Positions 53,602-61,346 of a stretch of DNA of 64,000 nt are shown here, one piece after another. Position 1 is the first letter of the stretch; the number at the start of each line of letters is the position of its first letter. The notes under the pieces were generated by a model. The model ran no database searches. It was not told where the DNA came from and was given only the letters and a program-made list of their open reading frames with translations. This stretch comes from Prolixibacter bellariivorans ATCC BAA-1284 (lineage in GTDB: Bacteria; Bacteroidota; Bacteroidia; Bacteroidales; Prolixibacteraceae): positions 1-64,000 of the forward strand of contig NZ_JHXO01000011.1 of assembly GCF_000621705.1 (NCBI RefSeq), given 5' to 3'. The position numbers and the translations under genes are program-made.

Positions 53602-53615
53602 AGCCTATGCACAAC
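53602..53615 (-). repeat. Right arm of the inverted repeat bounding the HEPN gene
   Basis: AGCCTATGCACAAC, starting 2 nt after the HEPN stop codon; 13 of 14 bases complementary to 52612-52625. Confidence 0.75.
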
Positions 53616-54070
53616 AATATATAAAGGTAAGGCGAGCAAAAGTGATAAATTTAAACTAATGAACTATTAACAAGCATGGCGGGAAAGTTGAAAGTAAGTG
53701 AGCCGTAATCACGAACGACGCTTATACTTCACCGTTGCTCTTCTTTACACTCCCGTTTTCTCTAACTCTTCCCCGTCCCAAAAGTATTCCATTCAATCAT
53801 GGGCAATAGAAATAACACGATAAACTTTGCAAAAAAGAGAGTAAAGTGATGAATGTAAGTAGGTAGAGAAAAGAGAAAAACCAGTAGCAATACAAAATGC
53901 ACGTGTATCAATACAATAGGCACAGTGAAAATTGTAAATAGCACGATAAATAAAGGGAGACATACAGGTAGCAAAATAGTAAGAGCGTGTAGCGGAACAG
54001 AAAGAAGTGTTTTATTTTTCAAATAAGGAGTAAATCGCCTAACTTGTATAGGTCATTCAAACCCAAACCT
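53616..54070. other. Gene-free stretch after the HEPN gene
   Basis: No supportable gene; the hydrophobic minus-strand frame at 53762-54022 looks like a by-product of AT-rich sequence. Imperfect pairing is visible between about 53632-53655 and 53723-53750 (GAGCAA / TTGCTC and flanking bases). Confidence 0.4.
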
Positions 54071-54430
54071 ATGCTAATCTACAACTTCGACCGTATTTTT
54101 AAAGCAAGAGGCATCATACGACCTTTTTCCTACCTGAAAAATGCCGGCTTCTCCGACAATTTTGCCACAAAGGTTAAAAACAACAAGGTGGCCCGGCTCA
54201 ATCTCCGCGAAATCGAACGGCTTTGTGTGCTCCTGCGCTGCACACCCAACGATTTCTACGAGTGGACGCCCGACAAAAACACGCAGGTCGATGCGGAGCA
54301 TCCGCTCAACAAAATAAAACGCTCCGATAAAGTCATCGACCTCACCCGGATGCTCAATTCCATCCCGCTCGAACAACTCGACGAGGTGGAGCAACTGATC
54401 AAGGAAAAAATAGAGAAAGGCGAGGCGTAG
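54071..54430 (+). CDS. Small XRE-type helix-turn-helix regulator
   Basis: 119 residues from the ATG at 54071 (MLIYNFDRIF); the TTG-started extension to 54044 is unlikely. The HTH fits an XRE/Cro fold: FSYLKNAGFSDNFATKVKNN followed by LREIERLCVLLRCTPNDFYEWTP, where LCVLLRCTPNDFYEW is typical. The C-terminal half is a charged helix (LEQLDEVEQLIKEKIEKG), possibly for dimerisation. Target unknown; it does not obviously control its convergent neighbour. Confidence 0.82.
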   Translation: MLIYNFDRIFKARGIIRPFSYLKNAGFSDNFATKVKNNKVARLNLREIERLCVLLRCTPNDFYEWTPDKNTQVDAEHPLNKIKRSDKVIDLTRMLNSIPLEQLDEVEQLIKEKIEKGEA

Positions 54431-54441
54431 TGGTCTCGCTT

Positions 54442-56253
54442 TTATGACTGACCTTTTCCGGGAATAATCCCCATCTGCCGCATCAGGAAGGTGGCGTTCA
54501 TGGTGCGGGTCACACCCTCGTACAGCTTGTAGTCGAATGTGAGCCCTTCGGACGAAAGATTGACCTCGAAGCATTGGTTGCGCAACGTTTTGGGGTGCTT
54601 CTCGTGTAGCTCGGTCAGCTTCAAATCGTGCGTGGCGATGATGCCCATGCCACCGTTTACAATCAACTGTTCCAGGTATTGGATGGAGCCGCTGAGTTTG
54701 TCTTCCGAATTGGTTCCCCGCAGTATTTCATCCAGGATAATGAAGATTCTCCCTTTCTCTTTCAGGGCTTCCAGGATAACTTTCAATTTCTTCAGCTCGG
54801 CAAAGAAGTACGACTCGTGCCGACCCAAATCATCGTCGGTGCGCATGTGGCTGTAAAGCGGCGTGGGCGTAAAGCGGAACTCTTTCGCGCAAACCGGCGC
54901 TCCGGCCATTGCCAGCACCAGGTTCACTCCCACGGTGCGCAGGAACGTGCTCTTTCCGGCCATGTTGGCCCCGGTAATGATGACAAATTCGCCGTTTCCG
55001 TCAATCTGAAAATCATTGTCCACCCGCTCAGTTTCCGGAATCAACGGGTGACCGACCAGCGTTGCATTTAATGCATGCCCGTCATTCTCCGGGACAGGGA
55101 AATTCGTTGACGGTCGGTTGTAAGCAAAGTTGGCCAGACTGTTCAGCGCATCGAACTGCTCAGCTGCCTGGAGCCATTGTGGCAGCAACGTGGCATTTCG
55201 CCGGTGCCATTTCAACAACGCCAGGCTGCAGTTGATGTCCCACATCAGAATGGAGTTGAACAGGAACACCGTGATCATGTTGAGCCGTGCTTCGAAAAGC
55301 TTGATAGTCTTGTTCAGGCTGTTTATTTCCGTGCTTGCCCTTCGCGGCGAAATAAGCAGCTGGCGGATGGCCTGTGTTTCTTCTGCAGCGAATGTTTCGT
55401 TCTCGATTAAATCGAACAGTTTCCGGTACTTATTTAAGAGCGCTGAGTTTTTTCCAAAGTTGTCGAAGAAAAACGCTAGCACTTTACTGCGAATTCCAAA
55501 CAGGATCCATTGCACATAAAAGGTAATCATGTACTGGCCGAAAGTAATCTCACCGGCAATGAGCAGCCCAATGGCAACCAGGGTAAGAAGGGGAACAACA
55601 ATGCCGGCTATCCGGAAAAACGTTTCGCCCGGGAACTTTACCTCGATATCCTTCCAGTTTTTAATGGTCTCGATGTGCGCATCATCTTCGTGATAGAGCA
55701 TGGCACTGGCTGAAAAGGTCTGCCGCCACGATAGTTTTTCTTTCAGCTCCTTAACCGCTTCCTGCCGGGCTTTGATTTTTTCCGGCGAAAGCATCATGTT
55801 CTGCAGCCAGGTTGCTAGTCGCCGGCTTCCCACTGAAGTGGTGGTCCGGTTCAACATCCTGAAAAGGGAAAAATCGCCGAAGAGGTCCAGGTCAAAAGAA
55901 TAGGGATGTTCTGATTGCTTGTATTCGTTTCCCGGCCCGAACGGCGAAAAATCAAAACCGAGCGCTTTCAATTCGTTGCGGTTGACTTCGATGTAATTCT
56001 CCTGCATTTGCTTTACCTCCGAAAGCTCGGAGTATCGTTTCATCAGGAAAAGGAAGGTAGCGATCAACACGATGGCCAATCCGACGATGAGCAGTGGCGA
56101 CGCCATCCGGAGTTGGTAGAGCAGAATCAAACCACCCATAAAAACAATCAAACGAAGAAACGACAGCAACCGCAACCATTTGTTCGTTACCGTCAGTTCC
56201 TGTTCAAACTTTTGCTGTCTTTCCTGGTAAATCTTTTCGGCTGTTTGACTCAT
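54442..56253 (-). CDS. Membrane-anchored MutS-like ATPase
   Basis: 603 residues. Two N-terminal membrane helices (about 28-48 and 52-72) and two more in the middle (about 212-234 and 238-256) are followed by a MutS-type core (lever/clamp-like helices 260-400) and an ABC ATPase with Walker A GANMAGKST (428-436), the family's TGANMAGKST form, Walker B IFIILDE (about 503-509) and ATHD. The DNA-mismatch domain I of MutS1 is absent. Such TM-bearing MutS homologues are frequent in Bacteroidota; function unknown, perhaps DNA or RNA handling at the membrane. Its start overlaps the PAP2 stop by one base. Confidence 0.85.
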   Translation of the reverse strand: MSQTAEKIYQERQQKFEQELTVTNKWLRLLSFLRLIVFMGGLILLYQLRMASPLLIVGLAIVLIATFLFLMKRYSELSEVKQMQENYIEVNRNELKALGFDFSPFGPGNEYKQSEHPYSFDLDLFGDFSLFRMLNRTTTSVGSRRLATWLQNMMLSPEKIKARQEAVKELKEKLSWRQTFSASAMLYHEDDAHIETIKNWKDIEVKFPGETFFRIAGIVVPLLTLVAIGLLIAGEITFGQYMITFYVQWILFGIRSKVLAFFFDNFGKNSALLNKYRKLFDLIENETFAAEETQAIRQLLISPRRASTEINSLNKTIKLFEARLNMITVFLFNSILMWDINCSLALLKWHRRNATLLPQWLQAAEQFDALNSLANFAYNRPSTNFPVPENDGHALNATLVGHPLIPETERVDNDFQIDGNGEFVIITGANMAGKSTFLRTVGVNLVLAMAGAPVCAKEFRFTPTPLYSHMRTDDDLGRHESYFFAELKKLKVILEALKEKGRIFIILDEILRGTNSEDKLSGSIQYLEQLIVNGGMGIIATHDLKLTELHEKHPKTLRNQCFEVNLSSEGLTFDYKLYEGVTRTMNATFLMRQMGIIPGKGQS

Positions 56254-56942
56254 TAGGCGAACATGTGGTGTTTGAGAAAAAAGTTAACAACCAGCATCGA
56301 AAATCCAATCACGACAAAAGCTGCCAGGATGATGTTGTACACCCTTTTGTTCTCCATAGGAATAATGAACTCCGGTTTGCGCGGCCGCATAAAAGCTTCC
56401 AGAAATAACAGTAAGCGGTACATGCCCCAACCAATCAGGCTGCCCAGAATTATCCCGCCCAGGATATCGCCTGGATAATGAACGCCCAGGTAAATGCGGG
56501 TGGAAGCAATGAGGAGCGACCACGTAATCATGAAAACGGTGAAGATCCGGTTGCGGAACAACAGGACTGAAAAAATGGCGAAGCCGAAGGAATTGGCAGC
56601 ATGTGCCGATACAAATCCGTACAAGCCTCCCTTTTTAAAGAAGTTGTGAGCCAGTGGAGCCACGTAGGGATCGTGCGACGGCCTTAGTCGCTCGATGCTG
56701 TGCTTCAAAATTCCGGAACCCTGGTCGGCCAATATAATCAACAGCGTGATGACCAAAAATACCAGCAGTGACTTTCTCTTGTATTTCCGGATGATGGTGA
56801 TAAATATGACCAGGTAAAAAAGCAGCCATATTTCGGTCCGGGTGAAAAGGGTCATGGTGTAATCCCAAAAGCTGTTGTGAAAGCTGTTGAGGTAGAGGAA
56901 TAACTCCGTGTCCCATTGATTAAGCGTTTCGATAATGCCCAT
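56253..56942 (-). CDS. PAP2-family membrane phosphatase
   Basis: 229 residues from the ATG at 56942 (MGIIETLNQWD); a longer frame to 57023 adds residues unlike the family. Active-site motifs of the PAP2/phosphatidic acid phosphatase superfamily: KHSIERLRP (KxxxxxxRP), GFVSAHAANSFG (the PSGH equivalent, here SAH) and STRIYLGVHYPGD (SRxxxxxHxxxD). Five to six membrane helices. It may act on undecaprenyl-diphosphate or lipid phosphates. Stop codon shares one base with the start of the MutS-like gene, so the two are translationally coupled. Confidence 0.88.
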   Translation of the reverse strand: MGIIETLNQWDTELFLYLNSFHNSFWDYTMTLFTRTEIWLLFYLVIFITIIRKYKRKSLLVFLVITLLIILADQGSGILKHSIERLRPSHDPYVAPLAHNFFKKGGLYGFVSAHAANSFGFAIFSVLLFRNRIFTVFMITWSLLIASTRIYLGVHYPGDILGGIILGSLIGWGMYRLLLFLEAFMRPRKPEFIIPMENKRVYNIILAAFVVIGFSMLVVNFFLKHHMFA

Positions 56943-57025
56943 GTCAATTTCTTTGTAACATTCGTTATAAAGGGGGAATTTTTTAACCGTTGTGTGAAAC
57001 TGCCCGAAATCAGGAAAAATCAAGT

Positions 57026-57095
57026 TTTTTTACCCTGACTCCCTAAAGGGAAAACTCGATTTTTCAGTATTCACCCTTTAGGGATGGGGTAAAAA
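57026..57095. repeat. Long imperfect inverted repeat
   Basis: Arms 57026-57050 and 57074-57095 (core CCCTAAAGGG / CCCTTTAGGG, outer TTTTTACCC / GGGTAAAAA) enclose about 23 nt, with GATTTTTCAGT recurring inside and outside. It lies between obgE and the PAP2 gene and probably ends the hpt-adk-obgE transcript, or is a MITE remnant. Confidence 0.6.
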
Positions 57096-57198
57096 GACTG
57101 AAAAATCTGCCTGTCGTCGATTTTACACAACGGGTTTGTTATCTGAATTCGCTCCAAAATACGAAGAATCGCGGTTTTTGCAATGCAGGTCCTTCGAC

Positions 57199-58191
57199 TT
57201 AATAGCCGTTCAGCGTTTTCCAGATTTGGTCTTTCAGTTCCATAATGCCCAGTCCGGTAACCGAAGAGATAAACAGGTGTGGGATTCCCTCCAGCTCATG
57301 GCCAATCTCTTCCATCAACTGTTCGTCGAGCATGTCGCTTTTGGAGATGACCAAAAAGCGTTCTTTATCCAATAGCTCCGGATTGTATTTTTCCAGTTCG
57401 TTTAGCAGAATGCCATATTCCTTCCGGTGATCATCGCTGTCGGCCGGAACCATGAAGAGCAGCATGGAGTTTCGTTCGATGTGTCGCAGGAAGCGCAAGC
57501 CCAGTCCCTTTCCTTCGTGTGCTCCTTCAATAATTCCGGGTATGTCGGCCATCACAAACGACTGATTGTCGCGGTAGCCTACAATCCCCAAATTGGGAAC
57601 CAACGTGGTAAACGGATATTCGGCAATTTCGGGTTTGGCAGCCGAAACAACCGATAATAAGGTGGATTTTCCGGCACTGGGGAAACCAACCAGACCAACG
57701 TCGGCCAATACTTTCAACTCCAGTATACGCCAGCTTTCTTCGTAATCTTCACCGGGCTGAGAATACCTTGGCGTTTGGTTGGTGGCCGATTTAAAGTGTA
57801 CGTTACCCTGCCCGCCGCGACCACCTTTTGCCAGGAAGCCCGTTTCGCCATCTTTGGTAATTTCAAACAGGACTTCGCCGGTCTCGGCGTCTTTGGCAAC
57901 CGTTCCCAACGGCACTTCGATGATCACATCATCTCCGTCTTTGCCCGTGCTGGTTTGTCTTCCGCCCGATTCACCATGTCCGGCGAATATGTGTTTCTGG
58001 AATTTCAGGTGCAGTAATGTCCACATCTGGGCGTTACCGCGCACAATCACATGGCCGCCTCGACCACCATCGCCTCCGTCGGGACCACCTTTCGGTATAT
58101 ATTTCTCCCGCCGCATGTGACTTGAACCTGCACCGCCTTTTCCTGAGCGGCAAAATATTTTAACGTAATCTACGAAGTTCGATCCTGCCAT
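57199..58191 (-). CDS. obgE: GTPase Obg
   Basis: 330 residues. The N-terminal glycine-rich Obg domain (1-158) shows [29 protein letters not shown] and [12 protein letters not shown]. The G domain follows with P-loop [10 protein letters not shown] (about 167-176), [16 protein letters not shown] (G3) and SKSD (G4). The C-terminal OCT domain is absent, as is usual in Bacteroidota. It acts in ribosome assembly and stress responses. Last gene of the hpt-adk-obgE minus-strand group, but a terminator lies between adk and obgE. Confidence 0.95.
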   Translation of the reverse strand: MAGSNFVDYVKIFCRSGKGGAGSSHMRREKYIPKGGPDGGDGGRGGHVIVRGNAQMWTLLHLKFQKHIFAGHGESGGRQTSTGKDGDDVIIEVPLGTVAKDAETGEVLFEITKDGETGFLAKGGRGGQGNVHFKSATNQTPRYSQPGEDYEESWRILELKVLADVGLVGFPSAGKSTLLSVVSAAKPEIAEYPFTTLVPNLGIVGYRDNQSFVMADIPGIIEGAHEGKGLGLRFLRHIERNSMLLFMVPADSDDHRKEYGILLNELEKYNPELLDKERFLVISKSDMLDEQLMEEIGHELEGIPHLFISSVTGLGIMELKDQIWKTLNGY

Positions 58192-58295
58192 TTTGTATTT
58201 CTGTTGAAGGGGACAAAATTACACCCTTAATTTGACAATGCGAAAAGCAATTACGCTTTGTGAGACGATATCGGCAAAATGCCTCATCAAAACAG

Positions 58296-58330
58296 AAAAA
58301 AGGCCGCCTTCCATTTCGAAAGCGGCCTTT
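58296..58330 (-). terminator. Intrinsic terminator after adk
   Basis: AAAGGCCGC (58299-58307) pairs with GCGGCCTTT (58322-58330), with extra TTC/GAA pairing inside; a T run follows on the minus strand. It lies 20 nt after the adk stop. Confidence 0.8.
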
Positions 58331-58350
58331 CTATTTTTTTTTTGTTGCGA

Positions 58351-58923
58351 TTAAAGCGCCTTAACCGACCGAACCAGTTTATCGGCAATTTCCTCAACTG
58401 TCCCCATTCCTTCAACCGGGACATATTTGCCCTGTGCTTTGTAGAATTCAATCAATGGAGCAGTTTTGTGTTCATACACAGAAATCCGGTTTTCGATGAT
58501 CGCCCGATCCTGATCGTCAGAGCGACCAGAGGTCAAGCCTCTGTTCAGCAGCCGGTCAATCAGTTCCTGTTTTTCTACCTGAAGGCAGAGCATTGCAGAC
58601 AAATCGGTGCCATGCTCTTCCAAAAGCTGGTCGAGCGCCTTTGCCTGGGCGACTGTACGTGGAAAGCCGTCGAAAATAAATCCGTTTGCCGTCGGATGGG
58701 CATTCAATTTACCTTTGATCATGTCGACAACCACAGAATCGGGCACCAATTCTCCTTTGTCGATGTTTTTCTTTGCTTCAATGCCGAGGTGAGTTTTTGC
58801 AGCTATTTCAGTGCGCAACAGATCTCCCGTGGAAAGATGAATCAGGTTGAAGTTTTTTTCCAGAAATTCAGCCTGCGTACCTTTTCCCGCTCCGGGGGGT
58901 CCAAAAAGAACTAAGTTAAGCAT
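58351..58923 (-). CDS. adk: Adenylate kinase
   Basis: 190 residues, the short form without a zinc LID. P-loop GPPGAGKGTQAEF (8-20), AMP-binding STGDLLRTE, FDGFPRTVAQAKAL (about 84-97) and the lid region RGLTSGRSDDQ. It interconverts ATP+AMP and 2 ADP. It follows hpt by about 68 bp on the same strand and is followed by a strong terminator. Confidence 0.95.
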   Translation of the reverse strand: MLNLVLFGPPGAGKGTQAEFLEKNFNLIHLSTGDLLRTEIAAKTHLGIEAKKNIDKGELVPDSVVVDMIKGKLNAHPTANGFIFDGFPRTVAQAKALDQLLEEHGTDLSAMLCLQVEKQELIDRLLNRGLTSGRSDDQDRAIIENRISVYEHKTAPLIEFYKAQGKYVPVEGMGTVEEIADKLVRSVKAL

Positions 58924-58991
58924 ATCCTTTTTATCTAATTGATGTTTTGGTTTCCCGATATCAGGTCAATAGGCTTGCAAGTTAATTATTA

Positions 58992-59534
58992 TTAGTCAGG
59001 TACTAATGTGTAAATATCCTTTAGGTTACGGCCACGCCCGTCATAATCAAGACCATAACCTACAATGAAATCATTGGGTATTTCCAACCCCACGTAATTC
59101 AGGTTGACCTCTGTCTTCAGGGCATCTGGCTTGAATAACAGTGTTGCCACTTTTACATCAGCTGCGCCTTTTCCTTTTACCTGCCGAACGACATCGGTAA
59201 TGGTAAATCCGCTGTCAACAATGTCCTCAAGAATGACGACGTTGCGTCCCTGCAAGTTCTCATTCAGTCCAATCAATTCTTTCAAATTGCCCGTAGATTG
59301 AGTGCCTGAATAGGAAGCCAGTTTGAGGAACGTAATTTCAGCATCCGCCAACTCCAATTCTTTCAATAAATCGGCTGAGAAAATAAAGGAACCGTTAAGA
59401 ATACAGAGGAAAATCACTTCTTTCCCTTCAAGTTCGCTTCGCATTTGATCGGCCATTCTTTTTATGGCCTGTTGAATTTTCCCCTCAGAAATGGAAATTT
59501 CAAATTCTTTGTCCCAGAGTTTAATCCGTTTCAT
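58992..59534 (-). CDS. hpt: Hypoxanthine phosphoribosyltransferase
   Basis: 180 residues. The PRPP-binding loop is VVILEDIVDSGFTITD (about 98-113). FLCILNGSFIFSADLL holds the PPi-binding loop, and FIVGYGLDYDGRGRNL near the end recognises the base and Mg. It salvages hypoxanthine and guanine to IMP and GMP. First gene of a purine/nucleotide-related minus-strand group; purE diverges to the right. Confidence 0.94.
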   Translation of the reverse strand: MKRIKLWDKEFEISISEGKIQQAIKRMADQMRSELEGKEVIFLCILNGSFIFSADLLKELELADAEITFLKLASYSGTQSTGNLKELIGLNENLQGRNVVILEDIVDSGFTITDVVRQVKGKGAADVKVATLLFKPDALKTEVNLNYVGLEIPNDFIVGYGLDYDGRGRNLKDIYTLVPD

Positions 59535-59881
59535 TCGTCTTACAGTTAACCTTTTAAGGTGTCGGAATCTCAGCGTTGTAAAATCCGGTTGAATTGTTGT
59601 TCGGACGGTCTTTGTGAAGGATTTGAAAAAGGTGTAACGAACAATTTTTCAAGATACCGACCGGAAAAAACAGAACCCGGGCAATTGCCAGGGCCGGATA
59701 AACAAACGTCAGAATTCCTTAATACAAGCTTGAAATTTCCGGACAAAGGTAAGCATTTCTTTTTTTTGTGACGGATAATTGCTGTGAGTAAGTGAGAGAT
59801 TTTTAATGCTTTTCTATTTTTTGGTATTATTTTTATCCGGTCAATTTATGAATTGTATTAATCAACCAATAAATAGTCAAA
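59535..59881. other. Intergenic region between hpt and purE
   Basis: 347 nt without a convincing gene. It holds a candidate hpt promoter on the minus strand (TACCTTTG at 59744-59751) and AT-rich sequence before purE. Confidence 0.5.
59744..59751 (-). promoter_or_regulatory. Promoter -7 element (TACCTTTG), probably for hpt
   Basis: Exact TAnnTTTG on the minus strand. It would give an unusually long leader of about 205 nt before the hpt ATG. Confidence 0.4.
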
Positions 59882-60391
59882 ATGATGGAACCAAAGGTTA
59901 GTATCATTATGGGCAGTACCTCCGATTTACCCGTGATGGAAGGGGCTGCCAAGATTCTGGATGAATTCGGAATCCCTTTTGAAATGAACGCCCTTTCAGC
60001 TCATCGTACGCCGGAAGCGGTGGAGAAATTTGCCACAAATGCGGCCGATCGGGGAATAAAAGTAATTATTGCGGCTGCAGGAATGGCCGCACATTTACCT
60101 GGCGTAATTGCTGCCATGACTCCACTGCCGGTTATTGGAGTACCCATTAAAGCCAGCCTGGATGGTTGGGATTCTATCCTCTCTATCGTACAGATGCCTC
60201 CCGGAATACCGGTGGCGACGGTTGCCGTAAACGGAGCTCGCAATGCGGCTATTCTGGCTATTCAGATTATGGCTACCGGCGATGCGGAGTTGATGGGAAA
60301 GTTCAAAGCATTTAAAAACGATTTGAAGAAAAAAATCGTGAAAGCGAATGAGGAATTGGCTACTGTGAAATATCAGTACAAAACGAATTAA
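59882..60391 (+). CDS. purE: 5-(carboxyamino)imidazole ribonucleotide mutase
   Basis: 169 residues. Class I PurE motifs: IIMGSTSDLPVM (8-19), NALSAHRTPE (about 37-46), IAAAGMAAHLPGV (about 63-75) and SLDGWDSILSIVQMPPGIPVATVAVNGA (about 96-123), of which MPPGIPVATVAV is diagnostic. It rearranges N5-CAIR to CAIR in purine synthesis. Single gene with a strong terminator. Confidence 0.96.
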   Translation: MMEPKVSIIMGSTSDLPVMEGAAKILDEFGIPFEMNALSAHRTPEAVEKFATNAADRGIKVIIAAAGMAAHLPGVIAAMTPLPVIGVPIKASLDGWDSILSIVQMPPGIPVATVAVNGARNAAILAIQIMATGDAELMGKFKAFKNDLKKKIVKANEELATVKYQYKTN

Positions 60392-60444
60392 ATATTAGGT
60401 TTCATTCCTCATTTTTTCGTAAATTAATTAATAGTTTTTCAGGG

Positions 60445-60480
60445 GGCCGATGGTTGTTATGCAACCACCGGCCTTTTTTT
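60445..60480 (+). terminator. Intrinsic terminator of purE
   Basis: A 12-bp stem GGCCGATGGTTG (60445-60456) / CAACCACCGGCC (60462-60473) with one mismatch, then seven T. It covers the upstream end of the next open frame and so argues against a start at 60450. Confidence 0.88.
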
Positions 60481-60506
60481 CATCCATTTTAGCTGACGAA
60501 ATTGGA

Positions 60507-61340
60507 ATGCATCAAACCAATAACCTGACATTTAACCTTTTTATTTGTTTCTTTCTTCTCTCGACCACTTCAAGCTTTGCTCAGGCTGATTTCGCTAAAT
60601 CAGACAGTTATTCCATTTCTGTTGGCGGGGCTTCCGTCACTCTGCAAACTCCATTCGCGGTTTTTTATAACCAGGCTGGCCTGGCCGGTTTGGAAAAATT
60701 ATCGGCTGCGGTATATTACCAGCAGCGTTATATGACCAGTGATTTCGCGGAAATTTCTGGTGTCGTTTGTTTGCCTCTCAAAACCGGAACTTTCGCATTA
60801 AGTGTGTGGCAGACGGGAATTACGGGTTACCACGAAAATCGTTTTGGGCTGGCTTTTGCCAAGAAGCTAGGGCCTCGTTTGTCCAGTGGACTGCAATTCA
60901 GTTATTACATGATGGATTTTCCGGAGAACGGAACTGCTCAGGGAGTTTTTCTCTTCGAGATGGGGGCTCGGTACGAATTACCGGGAAAGCAAACCTTGGG
61001 CGTTCATCTGTTTAATCCGTTTGGCGCCAATGTGCGCTCCACTCTCAATCGTCATACGTTGCCTGCTGCTCTTAAAATTGGAGCGGGGTTCCCGTTAGGT
61101 GATATGCTACGAACTTATCTGGCAGCCTCCGGCGACCTGGATGGAAATTACAAACTACATGGCGGTTTCGATTTTCAGCCACATGATCATTTTTCATTGC
61201 GGGGAGGGCTTTCCGGGAAACCGGTGAACTACGCAGCCGGTATTGGTTACCGCTGGAGTTTTCTGCAAACCGATTTGGCAGTGTCGCATCATGCTGTGTT
61301 GGGATATTCTCCGTCGATTTCACTAACCTTTAATTTATAG
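60507..61340 (+). CDS. PorV/PorQ-like outer-membrane protein
   Basis: 277 residues from the ATG at 60507 (MHQTNNLTFN). A longer frame begins at 60450 inside the purE terminator. A Sec signal peptide (hydrophobic about 9-22, cleavage after SFAQ) precedes a barrel with GGASVTLQTPFAVFYNQAGLAGL near the mature N-terminus, a feature of PorV/PorQ-type type IX secretion or related barrels; FYNQAGLAGL is the telling part. The C-terminus ISLTFNL is a typical last beta-strand. Directly followed by the HhH/barrel gene (6 bp), so the pair is probably one operon. Confidence 0.72.
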   Translation: MHQTNNLTFNLFICFFLLSTTSSFAQADFAKSDSYSISVGGASVTLQTPFAVFYNQAGLAGLEKLSAAVYYQQRYMTSDFAEISGVVCLPLKTGTFALSVWQTGITGYHENRFGLAFAKKLGPRLSSGLQFSYYMMDFPENGTAQGVFLFEMGARYELPGKQTLGVHLFNPFGANVRSTLNRHTLPAALKIGAGFPLGDMLRTYLAASGDLDGNYKLHGGFDFQPHDHFSLRGGLSGKPVNYAAGIGYRWSFLQTDLAVSHHAVLGYSPSISLTFNL

Positions 61341-61346
61341 TTGTTT

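Noticed and set aside
53602-53760. Complete integron attC site after the HEPN gene
   Set aside because: Only the inverted-repeat arm and weak pairing are present; no GTTRRRY box at a suitable distance was found, so a full site is not claimed.
53762-54022. Hydrophobic minus-strand frame of 86 residues
   Set aside because: Hydrophobicity follows from the T-rich minus strand; no start context or conservation-like pattern.
59559-59771. Plus-strand frame of 70 residues between hpt and purE
   Set aside because: Covers the likely hpt promoter and leader; no gene-like features.
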